From Draconibacterium orientale (GTDB taxonomy: Bacteria > Bacteroidota > Bacteroidia > Bacteroidales > UBA12170): a stretch of 35,688 nucleotides of DNA. Positions 26,249 to 33,638 of this stretch are shown here, one piece after another. Below the pieces are notes generated by a model, which worked only from the letters and a program-made list of their open reading frames with translations, was not told the origin of the DNA and did not search any database. The position numbers and the translations under genes were made by a program. The first letter of the stretch is position 1. Each line of letters starts with the position of its first letter. The stretch covers positions 3,936 to 39,623 of the forward strand of contig DYSK01000001.1 of assembly GCA_020718315.1 (NCBI GenBank), written 5' to 3'.

Positions 26249-26821
26249 TTAAAGCTCTTCTTTGAGCCAATTCCAAATTATTGTTTTGCCATAAGGAGTC
26301 ATGATGGACTCCGGATGAAATTGTATGCCTTTGAGCTTGTATTTTTTGTGCCGCAAAGCCATGGTAATATTTTCTTCGCTGCGGGCAATTATTTCTAAAT
26401 CAGTTGGAAATTCATCCTGCGAAACCGCCCAACTGTGATACAATCCTACTTGAGTTTTGTTTGGAACACCTTCAAAAAGGATGTCGTTCTTTAAAATCGC
26501 AATGGTTTTGCTGAGACCATGAACGGCTTGTTCGAGATTGTACAATTTCCCACCAAAAGCCTCGGCAATGGCGTGATGTCCCAAACATACGCCCAAAATG
26601 GATTTCGAGGGAGCATATTTTCGGATAATCTCTGACATCGAGCCGGCATCGCGAGGAAGTCCGGCGCCGGGCGAAAGCATTATCTTATCATAAAAAGCCA
26701 CATCTTCCAAGCGGATTTTGTCGTTTTTTATGATATCAAGCCGTTTTACGCCAAACTGGTCGATCAATTGCTTTAAATTATAGGTGAACGAATCGTAATT
26801 GTCGAGCAAAAGCACATTCAT
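26249..26821 (-). CDS. pabA: Aminodeoxychorismate synthase glutamine amidotransferase (component II)
   Basis: This class I glutamine amidotransferase (190 aa from the ATG at 26821) supplies ammonia to PabB. The N-terminus LLLDNYDSFTYNL is diagnostic of PabA/TrpG. The catalytic Cys lies in GVCLGHHAIAEAFGG, and the His/Glu pair in GIQFHPES. The usual GHQ after the nucleophile reads GHH here. The track's start at 26830 is a TTG that would add MPF; the ATG gives the conserved start. It is divergent from pabB (45-bp gap). Adjacency to pabB and pabC, and the Lys in PabB's PMKGT, argue for folate rather than tryptophan synthesis, although such subunits can serve both. Confidence 0.92.
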   Translation of the reverse strand: MNVLLLDNYDSFTYNLKQLIDQFGVKRLDIIKNDKIRLEDVAFYDKIMLSPGAGLPRDAGSMSEIIRKYAPSKSILGVCLGHHAIAEAFGGKLYNLEQAVHGLSKTIAILKNDILFEGVPNKTQVGLYHSWAVSQDEFPTDLEIIARSEENITMALRHKKYKLKGIQFHPESIMTPYGKTIIWNWLKEEL

Positions 26822-26834
26822 AAAGGGCAATTTT

Positions 26835-26842
26835 TATCTTTG
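26835..26842 (+). promoter_or_regulatory. -7 promoter element of pabB
   Basis: TATCTTTG matches TAnnTTTG and ends 24 bases before the ATG at 26867. The TTG at 26840 used by the ORF track is inside this element, so that start is wrong. Confidence 0.6.
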
Positions 26843-26866
26843 CAATACTATAAAAAATTGATTGAT

Positions 26867-27847
26867 ATGTTGAACAAAAATCAAGCAATCGAAAAGATGA
26901 ATAGAATGGGCAAAGAGCGAAAGCCTTTTCTGTTTGTGATTGATTTTTTGGGCGACAACAGTATTATTTTTCAGCCTGACGAAATAAATGATTCTGAAAT
27001 TTTATTTTCGATTGGTTCATATACAAATGCTGACAAAACCAAGTTTCGGCAAACAAATCCGGAGCTCGATTTTTCTAAATTTCCCATTTCTTTTCAGTCG
27101 TATTTGGATTCTTTCGAAAAAGTGAAAAAACAGCTGGATTTTGGAAATACCTATCTTGTAAACCTCACACAACCTACGCCAATCAGTCTTAGCATCGGAA
27201 CTCAAGAAATATTTTACCGCTCCAATGCGCCGTATAAACTTTGGCTCAAGGATCAATTTGTGGTGTTTTCGCCAGAGATTTTTGTTCAAATCGCAAAGGA
27301 TAGCATTGCTTCATTTCCTATGAAAGGCACCATTGATGCCGCTATTCCCGACGCTGAGCGCATAATTTTGAACGATGTGAAAGAAAAGGCCGAACACAAC
27401 ACTATCGTTGATTTGATTCGAAACGATTTGAGTATGTTGGCCAGCAATGTTCGTGTCGAACGTTTTAGATACATCGAACGAGTCAAAACAAATCAAAAAG
27501 AATTGTTGCAGGTGAGCTCAAAAATAGTTGGAGATTTGGATTTCGATTTTTTTGATGAGTTGGGCAGTCGTTTTTTTCAGCTTTTACCGGCTGGATCTAT
27601 CAGTGGCGCACCAAAAACAAAAACATTGGAAGTTATTAAGGATGCCGAAAATTACAATCGTGGATTTTATACGGGTGTATTTGGCTATTTTGATGGACAA
27701 AATATGGATAGTGCCGTGATGATTCGTTTTATTGATGAGCAAAACGCAACTTTGGTTTTTAAAAGCGGTGGCGGAATTACCATTTTCAGTAAGGCAGAAA
27801 GCGAATACCAAGAACTTATAGACAAAGTGTATGTCCCAATTTATTGA
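26867..27847 (+). CDS. pabB: Aminodeoxychorismate synthase component I
   Basis: PabB aminates chorismate at C4 with ammonia from PabA, giving aminodeoxychorismate. The protein has 326 aa from the ATG at 26867, the short form common in Bacteroidota that lacks much of the N-terminal subdomain. Chorismate-binding motifs are SISGAPKTKTLEVI and FYTGVFGYFDG. The active-site segment PMKGTIDA has the Lys that forms a covalent intermediate in aminodeoxychorismate synthases, where anthranilate synthases have Ala. VDLIRNDLSM is also conserved. The end overlaps pabC by 17 bases. ATG 26897 is a less likely alternative start. Confidence 0.92.
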   Translation: MLNKNQAIEKMNRMGKERKPFLFVIDFLGDNSIIFQPDEINDSEILFSIGSYTNADKTKFRQTNPELDFSKFPISFQSYLDSFEKVKKQLDFGNTYLVNLTQPTPISLSIGTQEIFYRSNAPYKLWLKDQFVVFSPEIFVQIAKDSIASFPMKGTIDAAIPDAERIILNDVKEKAEHNTIVDLIRNDLSMLASNVRVERFRYIERVKTNQKELLQVSSKIVGDLDFDFFDELGSRFFQLLPAGSISGAPKTKTLEVIKDAENYNRGFYTGVFGYFDGQNMDSAVMIRFIDEQNATLVFKSGGGITIFSKAESEYQELIDKVYVPIY

Positions 27848-28430
27848 AACTATTCGGTTTTTTGACGGAAAAGTAGATTTGATCGATTTGCACAACGAAC
27901 GGTTCAATGCCACGCGTAAGTTGTTTTTTTGCGTGGAGCAAGAACAGGATTTGAAACAACTTCTTCAGATTCCTGAATCTTTTAGAAAAGGTGTGGTAAA
28001 ATGCCGAATTGTGTACGATTATGAAATAAGAGAAATTCAATTTTCGTTTTACCACGACAAAAACATAAGCACATTGAAACCCATCGAAGCCAATGTGAGC
28101 TATGCGCATAAATCGATCGACAGAAATCAATTGAATGAATTGAAAATGCGTGCTTGGCCTGCCGATGAGGTCTTGATTCTGAAAAACGGAAAGGTGAGTG
28201 ATACTTCATTTTCCAATCTTATTTTCTCAAAAAATGGCCAATGGTTCACTTCCAATACGCCTTTGCTTGCCGGGCTTAGGCGCGAACAATTGTTGAACGA
28301 TGGCGTTGTGGAAGAATGTAAGATTTCCTATGCCGACCTGAAAAATTACGATCACTTTATGCTTATCAATGCCATGCTTCCTTTTGATCAAAAGAAGGCA
28401 ATTCCGATAAGAAATATTCAAACGCTATGA
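27831..28430 (+). CDS. pabC: Aminodeoxychorismate lyase (class IV aminotransferase fold)
   Basis: This PLP enzyme eliminates pyruvate from aminodeoxychorismate to give p-aminobenzoate. At 199 aa it is of the short Bacteroidota type, compared with about 270 aa in E. coli. The likely Schiff-base Lys is in YAHKSIDRNQL. The cofactor-phosphate and substrate region is VSDTSFSNLIF, followed by TPLLAGLRREQLL. It overlaps pabB by 17 bases and the biotin ligase by 4 bases (ATGA), so all three are translated from one message. Assignment as PabC rather than a branched-chain or D-amino acid aminotransferase rests on fold signature plus this neighbourhood. Confidence 0.87.
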   Translation: MSQFIETIRFFDGKVDLIDLHNERFNATRKLFFCVEQEQDLKQLLQIPESFRKGVVKCRIVYDYEIREIQFSFYHDKNISTLKPIEANVSYAHKSIDRNQLNELKMRAWPADEVLILKNGKVSDTSFSNLIFSKNGQWFTSNTPLLAGLRREQLLNDGVVEECKISYADLKNYDHFMLINAMLPFDQKKAIPIRNIQTL

Positions 28431-29167
28431 AGAACGAATTTACCATTTACACCATCGAAAAGGCGGCTTCGAGCAATTTGCTGATGCAAGAGTGGCTAAA
28501 TCAAAAAAAGCTGAATCCGGGAGATGTAATTCGGGTCGTAAATCAAGAAAATGGAATCGGTCAGAGCGGAAATTCCTGGGAAAGCGAAGCGGGGAAAAAC
28601 CTCACATTTAGCATGTTTTTAGATACTTCGTTTTTGCCTGCGGCCGAACTTTTTTCGCTCAATAAGGCCATTAGCTTAGCCATTGTAGATTATTTGACAA
28701 ACAAACAAATTGCTGACGTACAGATTAAATGGCCAAACGATGTGTATGTGGGAAGTAAAAAAATATCGGGAATGCTTACCTACAATTCCTTTTTGGGCGA
28801 AAAATTGGAAAACAGCATTGTTGGAATAGGATTGAATATGAACCAAACGGTTTTTAAAAGCGATGCCAGAAATCCGGTTTCCTTAAAGCAACTGACGGAA
28901 TATGAATATGATTTAGATGCCGAATTAGCCGCTTTGCTTCTGTGTATTGAATCCCAATGGAATCTTTTGCGCAATGGGAAAACAAAAACAATGGAGGTCA
29001 ACTATAAGAAAATGCTGTATGGATTTGGTCAAAAACGAGCGTATAAGGACAAAAACGGAGTTTTCAACGGAAAAATTTGCGGTGTCGATTTGTACGGTCG
29101 ATTGACTATTCAACACGAAAACGAAAGCCGAAAAATTTACGACATCAAAGAGATCGAATTTCTTTAG
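28427..29167 (+). CDS. birA: Biotin--[acetyl-CoA-carboxylase] ligase with altered biotin-adenylate loop
   Basis: This 246-aa biotin protein ligase lacks the N-terminal HTH of E. coli BirA, so it has no repressor function. KWPNDVYVGSKKISGM and SIVGIGLNMNQ are conserved. The glycine-rich loop that closes over biotinyl-5'-AMP reads QENGIGQSGNSWESEAGKNL. The usual Bacteroidota sequence is QxxGRGQRGNSW, so both arginines are replaced (Ile and Ser). The ligase may therefore be slow, leaky or altered. Alternatively it is the only copy and the substitutions are tolerated. It overlaps pabC by 4 bases, and its stop is 6 bases from the convergent SRPBCC stop. Confidence 0.88.
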   Translation: MKNEFTIYTIEKAASSNLLMQEWLNQKKLNPGDVIRVVNQENGIGQSGNSWESEAGKNLTFSMFLDTSFLPAAELFSLNKAISLAIVDYLTNKQIADVQIKWPNDVYVGSKKISGMLTYNSFLGEKLENSIVGIGLNMNQTVFKSDARNPVSLKQLTEYEYDLDAELAALLLCIESQWNLLRNGKTKTMEVNYKKMLYGFGQKRAYKDKNGVFNGKICGVDLYGRLTIQHENESRKIYDIKEIEFL

Positions 29168-29173
29168 CAGAAA

Positions 29174-29575
29174 TTATTTGTATTTTTCTTGCAATTTTTC
29201 CACAAGAATATCCACAAAGTTTTGAAGCGGCTTTTTGGCCATCATGGCCAACATGGGATTCATATCGGCATTGAAAAGAATATATACTTCGCAATTTTCA
29301 CCCTCCATTTTATTTATGTTGGTGCTCAAGTCGTAAGAAAATGGATTTTTTCCAGCGGAAATCATTTCGATCTTTTCGTTCTCTACATTTTTCCCAAAAG
29401 CCATATTCAAATGAGCCATTCCATCGATGGTAAATGCACAGCTTGTTGTTGTTGAACTCCAGTTCACCACTTTGCTCGGCATAAGCTCTTTTAAGTTGTT
29501 AAAGTCGGATAAGTACGCATAAACGGTTTCCGCAGAAGCAGCGATTGCTTTTTTAGTGCTTGTAATGTTTGTCAT
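29174..29575 (-). CDS. SRPBCC (START-like) family protein
   Basis: This 133-aa protein has the SRPBCC/polyketide-cyclase fold pattern: an opening strand-helix SAETVYAYLSDFNNLKELMPS, a beta-sheet core, and a long C-terminal helix (MLAMMAKKPLQNFVDILVEKLQEKY) that caps the hydrophobic cavity. The ligand is unknown. Its start lies 1 base after the pyrE stop, so the two are co-translated. The pyrE-SRPBCC-biotin ligase neighbourhood is, from memory, common in Bacteroidota, but no mechanistic link is known. Confidence 0.85.
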   Translation of the reverse strand: MTNITSTKKAIAASAETVYAYLSDFNNLKELMPSKVVNWSSTTTSCAFTIDGMAHLNMAFGKNVENEKIEMISAGKNPFSYDLSTNINKMEGENCEVYILFNADMNPMLAMMAKKPLQNFVDILVEKLQEKYK

Positions 29576-29576
29576 T

Positions 29577-30233
29577 TTATTTTCCCCAATTCGACGGGTC
29601 GTTCCGCCATTTTTTCAAAGACATTAAATCTTTTTCAACAATAAACTCGTCGGCCAATGCCTGTTCCAAAAGTGCCGGATAATTAGAAAGTGTATGGATT
29701 TTACATTTGGCTTCTTCAAAAGTTGTTTTTGCAATTTCGAAGTCGTAGCTAAAAATGGCAAGTAAACCTTTTACTTCACATTTTAAATCTCTCAATGCTT
29801 CCACGGCTTTCAAACTGCTTGCGCCCGTCGAAATCAAATCTTCAATCAAAACCACTCTTTGTCCGGCTTCTACAACTCCTTCCACTTGGTTAGTCAATCC
29901 ATGTTCTTTTTGTGTGGAGCGAACATAAGCGAAAGGCAAGCCCAATTCTTGTGCTACCAAAGCACCGTGTGCAATGCCGCCTGTAGCAACACCGGCAATC
30001 AAATCTACATCGCCAAACTCATCTTGAATGAGTTTTACAAATTCCTGGCGGATATAAGTTCTAATCTGCGGATAGGAAAGCGTCAGTCGGTTGTCGCAAT
30101 AAATGGGCGACTTCCACCCCGATGCCCAAGTAAATGGTTTGTTGGGTTGCAATTTTACAGCCTTTATTTTCAAAAGCAATTTTGCAATTTGAAAGGCAAC
30201 TTCTTGCGCGTTAATCGTATTGTTTTGTGCCAT
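29577..30233 (-). CDS. pyrE: Orotate phosphoribosyltransferase
   Basis: PyrE joins orotate and PRPP to form OMP in pyrimidine synthesis. The protein is 218 aa. Key segments are FTWASGWKSPIYCDNR (orotate loop), GVATGGIAHGALVA, AYVRSTQKEHGL (flexible catalytic loop with conserved Lys) and the PRPP motif VVLIEDLISTGASS. The start ATG at 30233 is the only one before AQNNTINAQEVAFQIAKLLL. It shares the 105-bp divergent gap with the NUDIX gene, and no clear minus-strand -7 box was found there. It is followed by the SRPBCC gene with 1 base between them. Confidence 0.96.
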   Translation of the reverse strand: MAQNNTINAQEVAFQIAKLLLKIKAVKLQPNKPFTWASGWKSPIYCDNRLTLSYPQIRTYIRQEFVKLIQDEFGDVDLIAGVATGGIAHGALVAQELGLPFAYVRSTQKEHGLTNQVEGVVEAGQRVVLIEDLISTGASSLKAVEALRDLKCEVKGLLAIFSYDFEIAKTTFEEAKCKIHTLSNYPALLEQALADEFIVEKDLMSLKKWRNDPSNWGK

Positions 30234-30280
30234 ACCGATTTAAGTGTTGCTTATTTTGACGGATAATAAAATATTTCTTC

Positions 30281-30288
30281 TATTTTTG
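30281..30288 (+). promoter_or_regulatory. -7 promoter element of the NUDIX gene
   Basis: TATTTTTG with a TTTG at 30255-30258 (22-base spacer) fits a Bacteroidota promoter, giving a leader of roughly 45 bases to the ATG at 30339. Confidence 0.5.
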
Positions 30289-30338
30289 GTTTCGAAAAGC
30301 CGTAGCCTTTCGTTTATGTGTTGAAAAATTGAAATTAG

Positions 30339-30989
30339 ATGATTTCGTTTAAGCAAAAATATAAAGTTTTTATCAATGATAACTGGATTTTCTTTGACGA
30401 TTTTTCAACGAGTCAAGATATTGAAAATGAAGAACATGAACTGTTAGAAGCTTCGAACAATCTCCTCTTTAATCTGGCAATGATGATCCGCAGTGGTCGT
30501 TTTAATACGAATATCAGGATAATTCCAAACGCAGAAATGAAAAATCCAATCGATTTGTTTTTGCGAGAGTTTTCTGTTTTGGAAGCTGCCGGTGGTGTGG
30601 TTTTAAATACACAAAATGAGCTTCTTATGATCGAACGCTTTCGGGTTTGGGATTTCCCGAAAGGGAAAATGGAAAAGAATGAGAATTGTAGGGAAGCCGC
30701 CGTGCGAGAGGTGGAAGAGGAAACGGGAGTAAATGGATTGGAAATCGTCAACGAATTGCCCACCACTTTTCATATTTACCGATTCCGAAACGAATGGATA
30801 GTGAAAAAGACCTATTGGTTTCTGATGTCAACTCGCTTTGCAGGAACTTTGAATCCGCAAGTCGAGGAAGATATTCTCAGAGCCGAGTGGGTTCCTAATT
30901 CAAAAGTATTGGAATATATATCCAATTCATACGCCAGTTTAAAAGAGCTCGTACTTTCCTCTGGGATTGTAAAAACGCAAGAACTCTAA
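30339..30989 (+). CDS. NUDIX hydrolase
   Basis: This 216-aa protein has a C-terminal NUDIX domain (about residues 85-210). The full NUDIX box is GKMEKNENCREAAVREVEEETGV (G-x5-E-x7-REVEEETGV), so the metal-binding catalytic site is intact. PKG before the box (DFPKGK) occurs in diadenosine- and inositol-polyphosphate-cleaving members and in NUDIX proteins of broad specificity. The first 80 residues (KYKVFINDNWIFFDDF) are a separate beta-rich extension of unknown role. Substrate cannot be assigned. It is divergent from pyrE, and a strong promoter for the DUF819 gene starts a few bases after its stop, so it is likely monocistronic. Confidence 0.92.
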   Translation: MISFKQKYKVFINDNWIFFDDFSTSQDIENEEHELLEASNNLLFNLAMMIRSGRFNTNIRIIPNAEMKNPIDLFLREFSVLEAAGGVVLNTQNELLMIERFRVWDFPKGKMEKNENCREAAVREVEEETGVNGLEIVNELPTTFHIYRFRNEWIVKKTYWFLMSTRFAGTLNPQVEEDILRAEWVPNSKVLEYISNSYASLKELVLSSGIVKTQEL

Positions 30990-30993
30990 AGTA

Positions 30994-31024
30994 TTTGCCT
31001 GATTAAATTATTCTATTAACTTTG
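30994..31024 (+). promoter_or_regulatory. Strong consensus promoter of the DUF819 gene (TTTG-N19-TAnnTTTG)
   Basis: TTTG at 30994-30997, a 19-base spacer and TAACTTTG at 31017-31024 match the Bacteroidota sigma consensus exactly. The ATG begins 5 bases after the last G, so the predicted transcript start falls at or next to the start codon. Confidence 0.75.
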
Positions 31025-31029
31025 TACCT

Positions 31030-32187
31030 ATGAGAATAGATATAGCCCTAATAATTGCTTTTTATTTTATTGCTCCGGCAATTATTTTAAGAGCATGTAA
31101 AAATTTTCCTTTTATTAAAAAAGTAGGTTCGGTCGCCATTGCTTACATTCTTGGTGTTGTTTTGGGATTATCGCGGCTTTTGCCCGATGATTTTTTTTCA
31201 ACGCAAGATTTGCTTACAAGCATAACAGTGCCCTTGGCCATACCGCTCTTGCTCTTCCCTTCCAAAATCAAAGATTGGTTTCGCTTAGCCGGTCCAACAT
31301 TTAAGGCGCTTTTGATAGGATTGTTCAGCGTAATCACCACAGTTGCCTTGGGCTATTTGATTTTTAAGCCAGAAGGCGATACGGAATTTTGGAAAGTGGG
31401 CGGATTGTTGGTGGGGGTTTATACCGGAGGAACACCCAATTTGGCGTCGCTAAAGGTAATGCTCGATGTGAATCCGGCTACCTATTTGCTCGTGCATTCC
31501 TACGATCTGATAATTGGAGCCATCTACTTTCTATTTTTATTAACAGTGGCTCAAAGATTCTTCAATTATCTCCTGCCTGCATTCAAAAAATCTGCCGAAT
31601 CCGAAACGCTCGATCATATGGAAGCAATAGAATCCTACGACGTTCTGTTTAAACGTGCTGCGCTATGGCCAATTGTTAAGGTTACGGGACTAGCTATTTT
31701 AATTGTGGCCGTTTCCGGCGGACTAGCCATGCTCTTTCCAAAGGATTATTTTATGATTGCAATTATTCTCAGCATCAGCACATTGGCAATACTTTCCTCT
31801 TTAATTCCGGGCGTAAATAAAGTGAACGAGTCTTTCGACGTAGGCATGTATCTTATCTTGGTTTTCAGCATTGTAGTCGCTTCCATGGTGGATTTAACCA
31901 ATTTGGCTTCGCCCTCTTTCGAGCTTTTAGGCTATTTGAGTTTTGTTATTTTCGGATCTTTATTTGTACAGCTCATCTTGTCGAAAATTACAAAATCTGA
32001 TGCCGATGCAATGATCATAACGAGTACAGCACTGATTTGCAGTCCGCCTTTTGTTCCGGTGGTTTGCGGCGCACTAAAAAACAGAGAGATTTTAGTTCCG
32101 GGAATCACAATTGGGATAATTGGGTATGCTGTTGGGAATTATCTTGGGTTTTTAATGGCCGAATTGCTGCGGCTATGGCAGTTCTGA
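31030..32187 (+). CDS. DUF819 family membrane protein
   Basis: This 385-aa polytopic inner-membrane protein has about ten or more hydrophobic helices and a structure of two similar halves. The family signature GGTPNLASLKVMLD lies near residue 135, with a second-half counterpart around TKSDADAMIITSTALICSPPFVPVV. DUF819 proteins are distant relatives of glutamate (GltS-type) and 2-hydroxycarboxylate carriers, and their substrates are mostly unknown. The start is fixed by the first transmembrane helix and by the promoter directly upstream, which leaves essentially no leader. No enzyme gene is co-transcribed that would hint at the substrate. Confidence 0.88.
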   Translation: MRIDIALIIAFYFIAPAIILRACKNFPFIKKVGSVAIAYILGVVLGLSRLLPDDFFSTQDLLTSITVPLAIPLLLFPSKIKDWFRLAGPTFKALLIGLFSVITTVALGYLIFKPEGDTEFWKVGGLLVGVYTGGTPNLASLKVMLDVNPATYLLVHSYDLIIGAIYFLFLLTVAQRFFNYLLPAFKKSAESETLDHMEAIESYDVLFKRAALWPIVKVTGLAILIVAVSGGLAMLFPKDYFMIAIILSISTLAILSSLIPGVNKVNESFDVGMYLILVFSIVVASMVDLTNLASPSFELLGYLSFVIFGSLFVQLILSKITKSDADAMIITSTALICSPPFVPVVCGALKNREILVPGITIGIIGYAVGNYLGFLMAELLRLWQF

Positions 32188-32241
32188 TTTGAGTCCGACA
32201 ATCATAGTAGCTGAATAATTGTTGAATAAAAAATACAATTC

Positions 32242-32275
32242 GTAAAAATGAATCAGTATTTTTTAATATTTTTAC
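32242..32275. repeat. Inverted repeat GTAAAAAT / ATTTTTAC upstream of dnaN
   Basis: Two perfect 8-base arms are separated by 18 bases and lie 44-77 bases before the dnaN ATG. The right arm overlaps a weak -7-like TATTTTTA (32267-32274). The AT-rich composition makes chance a real possibility. Confidence 0.35.
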
Positions 32276-32281
32276 ATCATT

Positions 32282-32298
32282 ATTAAAACGATTTTAAT
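32282..32298. promoter_or_regulatory. 17-base dyad ATTAAAACGATTTTAAT before dnaN
   Basis: Seven-base arms flank CGA and end 20 bases before the dnaN ATG, where a repressor or 5'-UTR element could act. A 15/17 match occurs at 35488-35504 before prfC. Confidence 0.35.
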
Positions 32299-32318
32299 CA
32301 ATCTTAAACATAGAATAG

Positions 32319-33440
32319 ATGAGATTTATAGTCAATAGCGTAAGTTTGTTAAGAAGCTTGCAATCGATTAGTGGAGTGATAAATAGCAAAAATACTTTGC
32401 CTATTTTGGACGATTTTTTATTTGAACTGGATGGCAGCGCACTGAAAATTACAGGCTCTGATTTGGAAACCACCATGACAGTAAGTTTGGATTTGGAAAA
32501 AACTGAGGAATCCGGAAAGGTGGCTATCCCAGCACGTATGTTGATCGAAACATTAAAAACTTTTTCAAACATCCCCATTTCTGTTAGCGTTTCGAAAGAG
32601 GATTTTCAGATAGAATTAGCCGCCGGCGAAGGAAAATATAAACTTTCAGGACACGATGCAGCCGAGTTTCCGAAAAACTTGCCCATGGAACAAATAGTAG
32701 AAGTGAAACTCTCGGCCGATATACTGGTAAACGCTTTTAACAAAACGCTGTTTGCTACCGGAAATGATGAGTTACGTCCGGCCATGACGGGCGTGTTTTG
32801 CTCGCTGAATTCGGAAAACGCTGTTTTTGTTGCAACCGACGCCCATAAATTGGTTCGTTATACACGCAATGATATAAAAGGCGACTATGATATTTCTTTC
32901 ATCTTGCCTAAGAAACCACTGAATCTTTTGAAAAACGTATTGCCGCAAGACGACGAACTTGTTACGATTCAGTATGGCCAAAAAAATGCCGTTTTCATTT
33001 TCGATAAATTGGTTTTGAGCTGCAAATTAGTCGATGGAAAATATCCCAATTACCAAGCCGTAATTCCGGTCAACAATCCAAACAAAATGACCATCGACCG
33101 ACTTAGTTTGTACAATTCCATTAAACGTGTTTCTATTTTTGCAAATCAATCGACTCATCAAATTCGTTTCAAGATTCAAGGTCAAGAGCTGATTTTGTCG
33201 GCCGAAGATTTAGACTATTCGAATGCTGCAAACGAAAGATTAGGTTGTAATTATGCCGGCGAAGATATGGAAATTGGTTTCAATTCCCGCTTTTTATTGG
33301 AAATGCTTTCGAATATGGATACGGATGAAGTAACCTTCGAAATGTCCGCTCCCAACCGAGCCGGATTGATTGTTCCTGTTGAAGGCCAAAATGAAGCGGA
33401 AGATATTTTAATGCTGATTATGCCTGTTATGCTGAACTAA
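32319..33440 (+). CDS. dnaN: DNA polymerase III beta subunit (sliding clamp)
   Basis: DnaN forms the ring-shaped dimer that tethers polymerase III to DNA. The protein is 373 aa, the standard size, with three clamp domains. Recognisable segments are the start MRFIVNSVSLLRSLQSISGVI with NTLPILDDF, GNDELRPAMTGV and VFVATDAHKLVRY in the middle domain, DGKYPNYQAVIP, and the C-terminal ILMLIMPVMLN that forms part of the hydrophobic partner-binding cleft. It is not next to dnaA or recF here. Its 131-bp upstream gap holds two dyads, and it ends in a clear terminator, so it is expressed alone. Confidence 0.97.
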   Translation: MRFIVNSVSLLRSLQSISGVINSKNTLPILDDFLFELDGSALKITGSDLETTMTVSLDLEKTEESGKVAIPARMLIETLKTFSNIPISVSVSKEDFQIELAAGEGKYKLSGHDAAEFPKNLPMEQIVEVKLSADILVNAFNKTLFATGNDELRPAMTGVFCSLNSENAVFVATDAHKLVRYTRNDIKGDYDISFILPKKPLNLLKNVLPQDDELVTIQYGQKNAVFIFDKLVLSCKLVDGKYPNYQAVIPVNNPNKMTIDRLSLYNSIKRVSIFANQSTHQIRFKIQGQELILSAEDLDYSNAANERLGCNYAGEDMEIGFNSRFLLEMLSNMDTDEVTFEMSAPNRAGLIVPVEGQNEAEDILMLIMPVMLN

Positions 33441-33463
33441 TTGCAATAATGCTAACATACCCG

Positions 33464-33499
33464 AACCTGCTTTGCTAACACCAAGCAGGTTTTTCTTTT
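33464..33499 (+). terminator. Rho-independent terminator of dnaN
   Basis: AACCTGCTT pairs with AAGCAGGTT (9 bp, 10-nt loop), followed by TTTCTTTT, 24 bases after the dnaN stop. Confidence 0.88.
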
Positions 33500-33612
33500 A
33501 TAAATATGTTCTGAATTGCGTCATTGGCGTTGTTCTTTCAAAAAATATAAGCGGTCAGGTAATTCTCTATTAGCATGCTTGAGTACTAAATTCTTTGAGC
33601 TCTTTTTTATCG

Positions 33613-33620
33613 TACATTTG
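33613..33620 (+). promoter_or_regulatory. -7 promoter element of the T9SS nuclease gene
   Basis: TACATTTG matches TAnnTTTG, 18 bases before the ATG. TTTG at 33594-33597 is a possible -33 but with a short 15-base spacer. Confidence 0.55.
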
Positions 33621-33638
33621 TGACCTAAAACCAAAAGT

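Noticed and set aside
26249-27847. Anthranilate synthase (trpG/trpE) instead of pabA/pabB
   Set aside because: PabB has Lys in PMKGT, where anthranilate synthases have Ala. A pabC-like gene overlaps it, and there are no trp genes nearby.
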